Part shown: piece by piece, positions 1-6,340 of the stretch | Layout: the number at the start of each line of letters is the position of its first letter | Numbering within the stretch: position 1 is the stretch's first letter | Notes under the pieces: model-generated | The model's database searches: none | Told to the model about the DNA's origin: nothing | What the model saw: only the letters and a program-made list of their open reading frames with translations | From: JADLHS01 sp036274115 | GTDB lineage: Bacteria; Verrucomicrobiota; Verrucomicrobiia; Limisphaerales; JADLHS01 | Assembly (NCBI GenBank): GCA_036274115.1 | Contig: DASUGI010000226.1 | Span: 1 to 6,976 of the forward strand | Reading direction: 5' to 3' | Length of the DNA: 6,976 bases | Made by a program: the position numbers and the translations under genes

Positions 1-183
1 GCGGAGCGCCAGCACAAATAACATCACCGCGTGAATGAAATGATACAGCACCGCCTTTTCCCAAATGGCCGTCGTGTTGTTCTGGGACAAAACTTCCTTG
101 AGCCCATGGGCACCAAACGCCCCCAGGGCGACAGCCAGAAAACCCAAAACAGCGGCGATGCGAATAGCAAGAACGTTGGTCAT
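1..183 (-). CDS. DUF423 family small membrane protein, N-terminal part only
   Basis: The first 61 codons of a gene that leaves the window at its left edge, starting at the ATG read from 183. The N-terminal hydrophobic segment (about residues 5-25) runs into the motif GAFGAHGLK at residues 21-29, which is the hallmark of the DUF423 (UPF0382, YgdD-like) family of small inner-membrane proteins. A second membrane segment begins near residue 46, after the W-x3-V-x-Y-H-F-I-H stretch that matches the family's conserved 'YH..H' region. Family members are usually about 120-130 aa with four membrane helices, so roughly half is missing here because of the window boundary, not a mutation. The molecular function of the family is unknown. 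The gene starts 38 bp after the stop of the lipoprotein gene on the same strand and may be co-transcribed with it. No well-placed Shine-Dalgarno is visible; an AAGGA lies too far upstream (about 17 nt). Confidence 0.9.
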   Translation of the reverse strand, partial: MTNVLAIRIAAVLGFLAVALGAFGAHGLKEVLSQNNTTAIWEKAVLYHFIHAVMLFVLALR

Positions 184-221
184 AACGCGAACGCTGATGG
201 TCCTTGGGGCGCTGGCTTGCG

Positions 222-713
222 TCAAGCCACGTGGATTGCTTTTTGCAAGCCGGCATAACCATGCGACGTAACTCGCACAATACGCCACACGCCATCGTGG
301 CGAGATAGCAGGTAGGTGTTGCTCGATGCACTGAGCCCGTGTTCGTAGTAACCACCACCCACTTCAACGCGGTGATCGTCGAGCCATTTGGGCAATCCGA
401 AACAGAACCACAGTCCTCGGCGATTGGTCTCGCGGTCTCGAACGCCTTCCCGGATATCTATGGTACACCAGGACGCCTTTTTTACTGGTGGCAGGTGCCC
501 GGCAATCGGTGAATGAATTCATCCGACGGATCTCGACCGGGGTTTCCAATCGACAGGAAATATGCTGTGGCGGTCTGAAGGACCGGCCCAAAGCTGATAA
601 CGGAACACTATTTCGTAAATGTCATCTTCCGCTGCTTTTCGATCTCCATGTCCCGTTGAAGCGCAAGAAGTGCTTAACAGCACCAGAGCGGTTATCGCCA
701 CAAATCGTATCAT
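222..713 (-). pseudogene. Small lipoprotein gene with two compensating frameshifts
   Basis: Read from the ATG at 713, the product opens with a basic n-region, a hydrophobic stretch and a lipobox-like LSTSC (Cys17), then DDIYEIVFRYQ. Frame 1 then degrades and hits a TGA at 519-521. From about 592 the meaningful protein continues one base on in another frame (FGPVLQTATAYFLSIGNPG, then RDPSDEFIHRL). Near 500-508 it returns to frame 1 (GHLPPVKKASW) and stays open to a TGA at 222-224, passing VEVGGGYYEHGLSAS, NTYLLSRHDGVWRIVRVTS and HGYAG. Repaired, it is about 163 aa and reads as one coherent envelope protein, probably outside the cytoplasmic membrane; its function is unknown to me. The pattern fits one extra base near 587-596 (next to TTTGGG) and one lost near 498-508 (next to GCCGGG). 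It could be a true pseudogene or two sequencing errors. A start at 728 is possible, but 713 gives the better signal peptide. It lies 70 bp downstream of the nuclease gene. Confidence 0.8.
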
Positions 714-783
714 TCGGGCAGTGTGCATTGCTGGACCTAACGCAGGGCTGCACTCAAGTCTGCCTGGCTTGGCGACGAATTTA

Positions 784-1824
784 TCATTTCTGACTGCTGT
801 TGGCAGCAGCCTGCTGCCGCTGTTGAAGTTGCTTGATGAGGAAATGGTCTTCCGTCGCCTGTTGCCATGAGGAATACCAGAGGTCGCCCAGCATCTGGCC
901 GCCTTTAACGATCTGACCGTCGAGAAACGCGCGACCTTCCTTTGAGCTTTGATTCTCCGGCGTGAGCTTGCCGTCCTTGTTCAATTGATACAGCGGTTCG
1001 ATCTGCTTTTCCGTTTCAATCAGGTAAGCCATCACTTGCCGGAACAAGTCCTCCTGCTTCAAAGGGTCGCCCACGATTTTTGCCGGTCGAATTTTCCCTT
1101 TGAGCGGGTCGGCCCGGATGCCGGCGGTCTTGCGGAAGAAACCGCCGTCAATCCAATTGTGGATGCTGGAGTTGGTGGCGTAGCCTTTCGGGTTCGGGCC
1201 GATCCAGCCGTGATGATGTTTGGTTACGTGCAATGGTTGCGCGCAGTCGCCGACGTAATGGCCCATGACGCCCATGATGTAAATGATGTTCGCCTGCGCG
1301 TTGGCGATTTCTTCAGGCGTGCCGCCGTAATTTTGAAACGCTTTGAGATACGAGAAGGCGGAGCGGAGTCTGCCGCAGTATTCCGTGATGGCCCACGGCG
1401 CAAAGCCCAGCAGTTCGCGCGTGTGATCCTTGTTCTTGAGCGGATCCATCGGTTCGAACTTTTCGGGATATGCGGTGCGAACCACCGCAAGCCGCGCGGC
1501 GAAATCGTATCGCAACGCCGGCACGGTTTGCGGTGTGAGTCCATAATCGGCCAGTTCTTCGAGATCAAGATAGTGATCCGGGCCGTTGCAGTGCGGAAGG
1601 GATTGATCGTTGGTGATGTTCCTCCAGCGGTCGGGTTCACCGGCCAGAAACGCGATCCGCTCGCGGGCCTCGGGCGTTTTGACAAACGCGGGGAAATCCG
1701 CGGGCAACGCTTCCAGGCCAAGTTGGTTCACCACACGATGGCCTTCGTAATCCCATGCGCTTGCAAGGGGAGCGAGCCAGCAGAGCAGGGCGCCCCAAAG
1801 GATTGGAGGGAATTTAAGTTTCAT
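784..1824 (-). CDS. Secreted S1/P1-type zinc-dependent nuclease (phospholipase C/P1 nuclease superfamily)
   Basis: A 346-aa protein with a signal peptide (residues 1-23, ending ASA) whose predicted mature N-terminus is Trp24. This matters because P1 nuclease uses its N-terminal Trp as a zinc ligand. All nine ligand positions of the trinuclear zinc site can be matched: W24, H29, D65, H84, H189, D193, H199, H222, D226. Spacings W1-H6, H116-D120-H126 and H149-D153 of P1 nuclease are reproduced exactly, as is the 23-residue step from H199 to H222. Visible motifs are WDYEGH, GHYVGDCAQPLH and SIHNWID. Family members cleave single-stranded DNA/RNA and 3'-phosphates, while relatives cleave phospholipids; the exact substrate cannot be read here. 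The H84-H189 interval is about 50 residues longer than in P1 nuclease, indicating an inserted helical region. The C-terminus is a Gln/Ala-rich tail. No clear Shine-Dalgarno precedes the ATG. It is likely exported for phosphate or nucleotide scavenging (inference). Confidence 0.92.
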   Translation of the reverse strand: MKLKFPPILWGALLCWLAPLASAWDYEGHRVVNQLGLEALPADFPAFVKTPEARERIAFLAGEPDRWRNITNDQSLPHCNGPDHYLDLEELADYGLTPQTVPALRYDFAARLAVVRTAYPEKFEPMDPLKNKDHTRELLGFAPWAITEYCGRLRSAFSYLKAFQNYGGTPEEIANAQANIIYIMGVMGHYVGDCAQPLHVTKHHHGWIGPNPKGYATNSSIHNWIDGGFFRKTAGIRADPLKGKIRPAKIVGDPLKQEDLFRQVMAYLIETEKQIEPLYQLNKDGKLTPENQSSKEGRAFLDGQIVKGGQMLGDLWYSSWQQATEDHFLIKQLQQRQQAAANSSQK

Positions 1825-1943
1825 GCGTCGTGTTCAAACGAGCGGGCACTTTAGGGACGCGGCGGCAAAAAGCAAAATTCAAATGCTGGAAAGCGCAATG
1901 ATCTGTCCGTATTCGCGCCACCAACCACATCGGGGCGTGACGG

Positions 1944-1972
1944 TTGCAAGTTGCGCAGGTTGCGACTTGCAA
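1944..1972 (+). promoter_or_regulatory. Strong inverted repeat in the leader of the pseudopilin gene
   Basis: The arms TTGCAAGT (1944-1951) and ACTTGCAA (1965-1972) are perfect reverse complements. As RNA the stem can continue inward with U-G, G-C, C-G and G-U pairs to give about 12 base pairs around a 5-nt loop (1956-1960). It lies in the 186-bp divergent region (1825-2010) between the nuclease and pseudopilin genes, 38 nt before the ATG at 2011. It could be an RNA leader hairpin or a dyad operator for a dimeric repressor acting on either gene. No U-run follows, so it does not look like an intrinsic terminator. I could not identify convincing -35/-10 boxes elsewhere in this gap. A GGAGGA sits at 1985-1990, 20 nt before the ATG, farther than usual for a ribosome binding site. 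Confidence 0.4.
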
Positions 1973-2010
1973 ACTCCCTTTTCTGGAGGAATCATTTCCT
2001 TGCCCAAGTA

Positions 2011-2904
2011 ATGATTGTTCTCCGTGCCAGTTTGCAGGTTTGGCCCATCCGATCTTTGCGGAGGAATGCCTTTACCCTCATCGAGCTTCTGGTGGTCATC
2101 GCCATCATTGCCATTCTCGCGGCGATATTGTTGCCGGCACTGACCAGTGCCAGGCTGCGCGCACACGGCGTCAGTTGCATGAACAATCATCGCCAACTTG
2201 CCCTGGCCTGGCGGATGTATTCGGAAGACAACAAGGACGAGCTACTGTTCGCCAGTGAATCCTACGACGCTGACAAACTCTGGACGGCGGACTACGCGTG
2301 GGTGACGGGTACGCTGTCGTACGATCCCCTGGATCCTGCGAATTACGATCCGAACCTGACCATCAAGAAAAGTCCCATGTGGCCGTATACCGGGAGGAAT
2401 CTCGGCGTTTGGAAATGCCCGGCGGATCGTTCCGGCGTCACGCTCGATTCGGGTGACTTCAAGCCCCGCGTGCGCAGCATTTCCATGAACGTCTACCTCG
2501 GAGGTTGGGGTGGCACTTACGGCAACTGGGACCGGGTCATGGGCCGGGTCTGGAGCGACTTCAAGATTTACCGGAGGCAATCCGACCTCGCCATCCCCGG
2601 GCCGTCGAAGATTTTCGTTTTCCTTGATATGCGGGAGGACAGCATCGATATGGGCAATTTCGCCACGGCCATGGCGGGTTGGCCCGATCAACCCGGCCAG
2701 TACCGCTTTTTCGATCTGCCAGGTTACTACCACCACTACGCCGGCGGATTCTCTTTTGCCGACGGCCATTCGGAGATCCATCGCTGGCGGGATGGCCGGA
2801 CCATGCCGCGTCTCGTGCCAGGCGGGTACGTTTACGACAGTTTTGCGTCCGCCAACAACCAGGACATTGCCTGGTTGCAGGAACATTCAACACGACCCAA
2901 ATAG
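2011..2904 (+). CDS. Type II secretion/type IV pilin-like pseudopilin with H-x9-DG C-terminus (DUF1559-like)
   Basis: A 297-aa protein with a class III prepilin N-terminus: a positively charged leader (RSLRRNA), then FTLIELLVVIAIIAILAAIL with F21 as the expected first mature residue and the conserved Glu at +5 (E25). The following hydrophobic helix is about 20 residues. The C-terminal half has the H-x9-DG signature (H241 to D251-G252, in GGFSFADGH) and ends NNQDIAWLQEHST. A KCPADR motif at 135-140 and a Tyr/Trp/Gly-rich middle resemble the large verrucomicrobial/planctomycetal families. A prepilin peptidase would cleave after A20; Ala rather than Gly at -1 is tolerated in these lineages. Its role is probably in a surface or secretion pseudopilus, but no other secretion gene is nearby, so the partner machinery is unknown. 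The frame is open back to a TTG at 1951, but that lies inside the hairpin and gives an unusually long leader, so I chose ATG 2011. Confidence 0.88.
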   Translation: MIVLRASLQVWPIRSLRRNAFTLIELLVVIAIIAILAAILLPALTSARLRAHGVSCMNNHRQLALAWRMYSEDNKDELLFASESYDADKLWTADYAWVTGTLSYDPLDPANYDPNLTIKKSPMWPYTGRNLGVWKCPADRSGVTLDSGDFKPRVRSISMNVYLGGWGGTYGNWDRVMGRVWSDFKIYRRQSDLAIPGPSKIFVFLDMREDSIDMGNFATAMAGWPDQPGQYRFFDLPGYYHHYAGGFSFADGHSEIHRWRDGRTMPRLVPGGYVYDSFASANNQDIAWLQEHSTRPK

Positions 2905-2910
2905 CGGCTC

Positions 2911-2925
2911 CGGGTGATTTACCCG
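2911..2925. terminator. Small GC-rich hairpin between convergent genes (possible weak terminator)
   Basis: CGGGT (2911-2915), loop GATTT, ACCCG (2921-2925): a perfect 5-bp stem with four G-C pairs, centred in the 14-bp gap where the pseudopilin gene (ends 2904) and the GrpE-like gene (ends 2919) converge, and overlapping the latter's stop codon. It could act in both directions. There is no downstream T-run on either strand, so it is not a canonical intrinsic terminator. It is listed because nothing else in the gap could serve. Confidence 0.25.
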
Positions 2926-3827
2926 CGCGGTGTCGAACCCAGCGACAACTCGCTCTGAGGGGAGTCGCTTTCAGTAACGTCCTGCTTTTGCTCTCCAACT
3001 ACCGTTGGTGATTCCTGCTCCTGCACGCGCACCATCACGGGCCGGATGAGTTTGCCTTGGAAGGTGTAACCGCTGGCCACCACGTCACCGATCGTCGCTC
3101 CACTCGCAACTTCCTTTTTCTCGAACGACTGATGCCGTTGCCCATCGAAGGTTTCACCTTGCGTGGCCACCACCGGAGACAATCCCACGCGCCGGGCGGA
3201 TTCGCGGCACGCGTTCTCAAACTGCCGGAGTTGCGTGATGAGCTTTTCCTGGCCCGAACGTTCCGCCGCGCGCGTCAGGGCGAAAATATGATCGAGGATG
3301 TGGACCAGCACGCCGAGCCATTCCGCTTCGGCGCGACGCAGCTTTTCCGATTCCAATCGCAGCGTCGCTTTCTCGCTGTCGTTCGCCTTTTGCAGGAAAG
3401 CCGAGAACTCGCGCGCTTCTGCCGCGATGCGATCGGTAATCTCCTTGGCCAGCCCGGCGGTCTTGTCCGCGCGCGCCTGGGCCGTTTGCAGGGAATCGGT
3501 CACGCAGGCAATTTGGGCGACACAACTTTCGAGGCCGGTAATCTTCTCGCTGGCGGCGCAAAGCGAACTGGTTTCAATCAGCTTCACCAACGCGCCGTAT
3601 TTGAGCACCGCGCGATATTCGAGCAGGTAGGGAAGAATGCCGAGCAAAGTTCCCAATGCGGCGCAAATGACCAGGGCCGTGAGTTCCGAGCGATCCAGTG
3701 GCAATTGGCCCGCCTGCCAGTAAATGTAGTAGGCGAGCCCGAGCATAATGGCATCGCCCAAGAAGAAGGGCCACTTGGGGACTTTGAGTTCCTTGAGATC
3801 CTGCGCGACTTGCATCGGTGGAAGCAT
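2919..3827 (-). CDS. Membrane-anchored coiled-coil protein with C-terminal GrpE-like domain
   Basis: A 302-aa protein with two predicted membrane helices near the N-terminus (about residues 20-38 and 48-69). Next comes a long charged, heptad-compatible helical region (about 95-215) and then a domain resembling the C-terminal beta domain of GrpE. The GrpE match rests on LGVLVHILDHIFAL (171-184), the RRVGLSPV helix end (212-219), ETFDGQRHQSF (225-235, like the FDPxxHEA motif), and GDVVASGYTFQGKLIRPVMVRV (247-268, like the GYxLxGRxIRxAxVxV strand). A hydrophilic tail of about 33 residues follows. Classical GrpE is a soluble exchange factor of about 180-200 aa that resets DnaK; here the module is tied to the membrane. 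No dnaK or dnaJ lies in the window, so exchange activity is inferred only from similarity. It is the last gene of the minus-strand run. Met5 (3815) is an alternative start; neither start has a clear Shine-Dalgarno. Confidence 0.8.
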   Translation of the reverse strand: MLPPMQVAQDLKELKVPKWPFFLGDAIMLGLAYYIYWQAGQLPLDRSELTALVICAALGTLLGILPYLLEYRAVLKYGALVKLIETSSLCAASEKITGLESCVAQIACVTDSLQTAQARADKTAGLAKEITDRIAAEAREFSAFLQKANDSEKATLRLESEKLRRAEAEWLGVLVHILDHIFALTRAAERSGQEKLITQLRQFENACRESARRVGLSPVVATQGETFDGQRHQSFEKKEVASGATIGDVVASGYTFQGKLIRPVMVRVQEQESPTVVGEQKQDVTESDSPQSELSLGSTPRG

Positions 3828-3829
3828 AC

Positions 3830-3843
3830 CCGAATGCGTTCGG
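3830..3843 (-). promoter_or_regulatory. Hairpin abutting the start codon of the GrpE-like gene
   Basis: CCGAA (3830-3834) and TTCGG (3839-3843) form a perfect 5-bp stem with a 4-nt loop, ending 2 nt before the ATG at 3827. In the transcript it occupies the place where a ribosome binding site should be, and no Shine-Dalgarno is seen there. It could reduce translation from this ATG or indicate that Met5 (ATG at 3815) is the true start. It is short enough to be chance. Confidence 0.25.
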
Positions 3844-3870
3844 CCAATTCAAGCGATGACCGTGTTGCGG

Positions 3871-5184
3871 CTATTGGCGTGTGGGTTGCGCCAGAAATTT
3901 GAGGGTGCGGGTTTCCGCCAGCCGCATGGTCACTCGGACCCACTTTGCTCCCGCAGGAATTTTCCAACGGACATGAAATCCCGAATCGTCCATGCTACCC
4001 GCCTCGTAAGTGACACTCCGCCCACGATCGTCCACAAACTCATCCAGGCGCAACACCGCATTGTCAGGCAGCGGAGCGAGATCCAATCGCAGGTTTCCCG
4101 GAAAGGGATGGTCCGACGTTTCCAGGACCAGAACGCCAGCTTGCCAGTTCGTTTTTATGCTCACCGGCTCGATGGTGTCGTTTGTGACGGGTAATTCCGG
4201 ACTGGTCCAGGTCCGCTCCGCATTGTGATCTCCAGTTTTTGTGAAGCGAGTTTTCAATTTCCAAACTTCGGTCGCGCTGAGACCGACGGCTTGCATCTCA
4301 TAGAAAACCTGCTGGTTTGTCGCTTGAAAATTAACCATGGGCACCCAGGGCTCGTTTCCGGTGGCGTCCGTTGCTTCCATTCGATCCGGCAGCCAGTTTG
4401 TAGTGACTTGGCCGTCTTCCTTCACTTCGAAAACGGCCCTGGTAAACTGGCGTGCTCCCGGATAGTACGGCACGGACTTTCTTCCCGAAACCAGTTGCAC
4501 CAACGCCACAACCAGATTGCCGTTCGTCTGCACCGCCGGTAATGCTGGCGAAGTCCAGACGGGATACGGGCCCGGTGCGGGATTGGCTAATGAAAAATCA
4601 GCCAGCGTGTCCCAGGTTTCGTTCGTGCCGTAACTGTAAATTCTGAAACGGAGCTTTTTTCCTCTCCGCGGGAATGAGGAAAAACTCCACGGCGTAACGG
4701 CATTCAAACCGCGGACGGTTGTTTGTCGGGCTTGATGGCCTGCGGTCACCCGCGTTTCCCACTCCTCGCCTGTTTCATCGGCAAGCGTAGCGCGGATATC
4801 TCTGAACCATTTTGATTCGGGGATGGGAAGGAGCGGCAGGTTGGTCGGACCGTGATGTCCGATCCAAATCACTGCTTTGGTCGGAAAGGCGGGGCTGCCG
4901 TCTGGCTTTCGCCAATCATCCGATAGCGGCGGCGCGGGCGCGAGGTTCACTGGACCGACGTGAATTCCTTTTGGCGAAATGAATTGGTAAATCAATGCGT
5001 CGATCCTGCCCCCAGGAAACAAAGTGTTCGTCGGCCCCTGGGTTACACCCCGGAGGCTGAGTTGCGTTCCGTTGGCCAGGCGCGAAACGGGCCGCCGCAC
5101 GTTTGCCCGCACCACCAGGAGTCCGGCGATGATGAGTGTGGCAACTACGACAAATAGAACTCGGCGTTGCCCCGCTTTACTCAT
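3871..5184 (-). CDS. Membrane-anchored protein of unknown function, 437 aa
   Basis: I do not recognise this family. It opens with a basic stretch (SKAGQRR) and one hydrophobic helix (residues 9-26), then Arg residues, which fits a single N-terminal anchor with a large domain outside the cytoplasm. The rest is rich in Thr, Pro, Trp and Asn with alternating beta-like stretches and no long helices. A phrase recurs: WTSPALP at 210-216 and WTSPELP at 326-332, about 116 residues apart, suggesting two related beta modules. Another notable stretch is FPRRGKKLRFRIYSYG (171-186). No catalytic signature, lipobox or metal-binding motif is evident. It sits 47 nt after the SnoaL-like lipoprotein gene and 43 nt before the GrpE-like gene, all on one strand. 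A structural or binding role in the envelope is a guess from composition. No clear Shine-Dalgarno precedes the ATG at 5184. Confidence 0.8.
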   Translation of the reverse strand: MSKAGQRRVLFVVVATLIIAGLLVVRANVRRPVSRLANGTQLSLRGVTQGPTNTLFPGGRIDALIYQFISPKGIHVGPVNLAPAPPLSDDWRKPDGSPAFPTKAVIWIGHHGPTNLPLLPIPESKWFRDIRATLADETGEEWETRVTAGHQARQTTVRGLNAVTPWSFSSFPRRGKKLRFRIYSYGTNETWDTLADFSLANPAPGPYPVWTSPALPAVQTNGNLVVALVQLVSGRKSVPYYPGARQFTRAVFEVKEDGQVTTNWLPDRMEATDATGNEPWVPMVNFQATNQQVFYEMQAVGLSATEVWKLKTRFTKTGDHNAERTWTSPELPVTNDTIEPVSIKTNWQAGVLVLETSDHPFPGNLRLDLAPLPDNAVLRLDEFVDDRGRSVTYEAGSMDDSGFHVRWKIPAGAKWVRVTMRLAETRTLKFLAQPTRQ

Positions 5185-5231
5185 CTCGCAAATGTTTTCA
5201 TGGACCCCGTCTTCTTGCTGGCGCTAACGGG

Positions 5232-5705
5232 TCAAGGGTGGCGCGCCGAGAAATGCTCGTGAACGATTTTCCAACTTCCCGCATCGTTTACCAGCACCAG
5301 CGTCCCTTTGGCTTCGCGCTCGACGGTTTCAAGTCCCACTACGAAGCTGTATTGCAGGATAAAGGTGGCGACACCGACATTCTGGAACACGTCAATCTTG
5401 AGATTCTGGAGGTTCACCTTCATGCCGCTGACTGCGTTCAAGCCGGCGTGTTCCGCTTCGCGTGCCGCAAGGGCGTCCTCCCGGTCCGGCGACTCCGTGC
5501 CGAATCGCGTGAACTTGGGGCCGTAGAAGTGATAACTGTCCAGGCGCGGAAAATCTTTTTTCGTCGCCGCATCGAAAATCTCCGTGAGCCGTTCGTGAAT
5601 CTGTTTCTGCTCTGCCGTATCAGGCGCGTTCAGGTTCAGGTTGGTGGAGGCGCAACCGCCCGCCAGCAGCGCCAGGATTGGCAATAGATGAAGTATTCTT
5701 CGCAT
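5232..5705 (-). CDS. Lipoprotein with SnoaL/NTF2-like (DUF4440-type) domain
   Basis: A 157-aa protein. Residues 1-17 form a signal peptide (RR, then LHLLPILALLAGG) ending at a relaxed lipobox with Cys18, so it should be a lipid-anchored envelope protein. The remainder fits the small cone-shaped alpha+beta fold of SnoaL/NTF2-like proteins: an N-terminal helix (KQIHERLTEIFDAATKKDF, about 34-52), then DSYHFYGPKFTRFG, a helix rich in Ala/Glu, and three beta strands ending with GTLVLVN and SWKIVHEHFS (144-153). The last of these is a typical closing strand of DUF4440-type members. Such domains bind small ligands or catalyse simple reactions; no active-site set can be named here. The frame stays open far upstream, but that part overlaps the preceding gene in another frame; the ATG at 5705 is chosen for the signal peptide. 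It lies 2 nt after the zinc-ribbon gene's stop, with a GGAA 8 nt before the start, so translation is probably coupled. Confidence 0.85.
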   Translation of the reverse strand: MRRILHLLPILALLAGGCASTNLNLNAPDTAEQKQIHERLTEIFDAATKKDFPRLDSYHFYGPKFTRFGTESPDREDALAAREAEHAGLNAVSGMKVNLQNLKIDVFQNVGVATFILQYSFVVGLETVEREAKGTLVLVNDAGSWKIVHEHFSARHP

Positions 5706-5707
5706 GA

Positions 5708-6337
5708 TTAATGTTCCATGACATCGCCGGATTCCATCTTCGGCGCGGCGACCATGAAGATGCCTTGGAAAACCATCCACCCACCCCACAGGCCCACTGC
5801 CACGGTAATCGCAAACAGCTTTATGGGAATGTAACCTTGCGCCAGGAAGTACAACAACGAGCCGATGGGCACGCAGACCAGGCAGGCGCCGATGACAATC
5901 TTCCGGACGCCGTTGGCGCGAATGGTGGCGGTTCGTTCCGTGAACATTTCCTCCACCATGGCGTTTGCATCCGGGGCGCTGAATCCTTGCGACATCAAAT
6001 ACCCGATGACCTGCCGGGGTGAGTCGCCCCATAAAATCTTCGCGCGCGCCTCGTGTTCGGCCTGGGCCGCATCCACCTGGCCCGGCAGCCGCGTCAGGGT
6101 TTGCCGCGGTGTGGGTTGAGCCGGCGCGGCAGTTGCGAGCTGCAAGGATGTTCGCTGAGTTGTCGCCGCCGCGGGTTGCTGCTGAACCTGGGCCTGGGCA
6201 ATCGCCGCGTTGGCCGCGGCCGTGCCATCGAGACCACAGGAAGGGCAGGCGATGGTCGAAGGCATCTGCCCGCTCACCGGCTCGACTTCAAACGCGTAGT
6301 TCTGTCCGCAACCACACTGGATCTTGATCGCCATCAT
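5708..6337 (-). CDS. Zinc-ribbon protein with two C-terminal membrane helices
   Basis: A 209-aa protein with an N-terminal treble-clef/zinc-ribbon-like module, CGC (C8, C10) and CPSC (C31, C34), i.e. CxC-x20-CxxC. A low-complexity Ala/Gln/Thr/Pro linker spans about residues 38-90. A helical block (95-145) contains AKILWGDSPRQVIGYL and SQGFSAPDANAMVEEMF, a pattern suggestive of a small UBA-like three-helix bundle. Two hydrophobic segments (about 147-166 and 171-195) precede a short polar tail. No signal peptide is present, so the zinc module and linker probably face the cytoplasm. The function is unknown; proteins of this layout often tie cytosolic sensing or protein binding to the membrane (inference). 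A good Shine-Dalgarno (GAAGGG) sits 6 nt before the first of two adjacent ATGs, inside the end of the acetyltransferase gene, which stops 3 nt upstream. The following lipoprotein gene starts 2 nt after this one. Confidence 0.85.
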   Translation of the reverse strand: MMAIKIQCGCGQNYAFEVEPVSGQMPSTIACPSCGLDGTAAANAAIAQAQVQQQPAAATTQRTSLQLATAAPAQPTPRQTLTRLPGQVDAAQAEHEARAKILWGDSPRQVIGYLMSQGFSAPDANAMVEEMFTERTATIRANGVRKIVIGACLVCVPIGSLLYFLAQGYIPIKLFAITVAVGLWGGWMVFQGIFMVAAPKMESGDVMEH

Positions 6338-6340
6338 AGT

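Noticed and set aside
31..271. Two plus-strand open frames of 75 and 68 codons at the left edge
   Set aside because: They are antisense to the DUF423 gene and the end of the lipoprotein gene, which have clear family motifs.
949..1854. 301-codon open frame on the plus strand opposite the nuclease gene
   Set aside because: It lies antisense to a gene with complete zinc-ligand motifs, and its Arg/Val/Phe-rich product has no recognisable domain. It is an expected shadow of GC-rich third codon positions.
1951..2010. TTG-initiated N-terminal extension of the pseudopilin gene
   Set aside because: It would place the start inside the hairpin and give a 40-residue leader before the FTLIE motif. The ATG at 2011 gives an ordinary leader.
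2242..2886. 214-codon open frame on the minus strand opposite the pseudopilin gene
   Set aside because: It overlaps completely with a well-supported prepilin-type gene and shows no domain.
3057..3902. 281-codon open frame on the plus strand opposite the GrpE-like gene
   Set aside because: It is antisense to a gene with clear membrane helices and GrpE-like motifs. The product is Arg/His-rich without motifs, so it is taken as a shadow.
5706..6032. About 109-codon upstream extension of the SnoaL-like lipoprotein reading frame
   Set aside because: The extra sequence is Arg/His-rich and overlaps the zinc-ribbon gene in another frame. The lipoprotein signal peptide starts at 5705.
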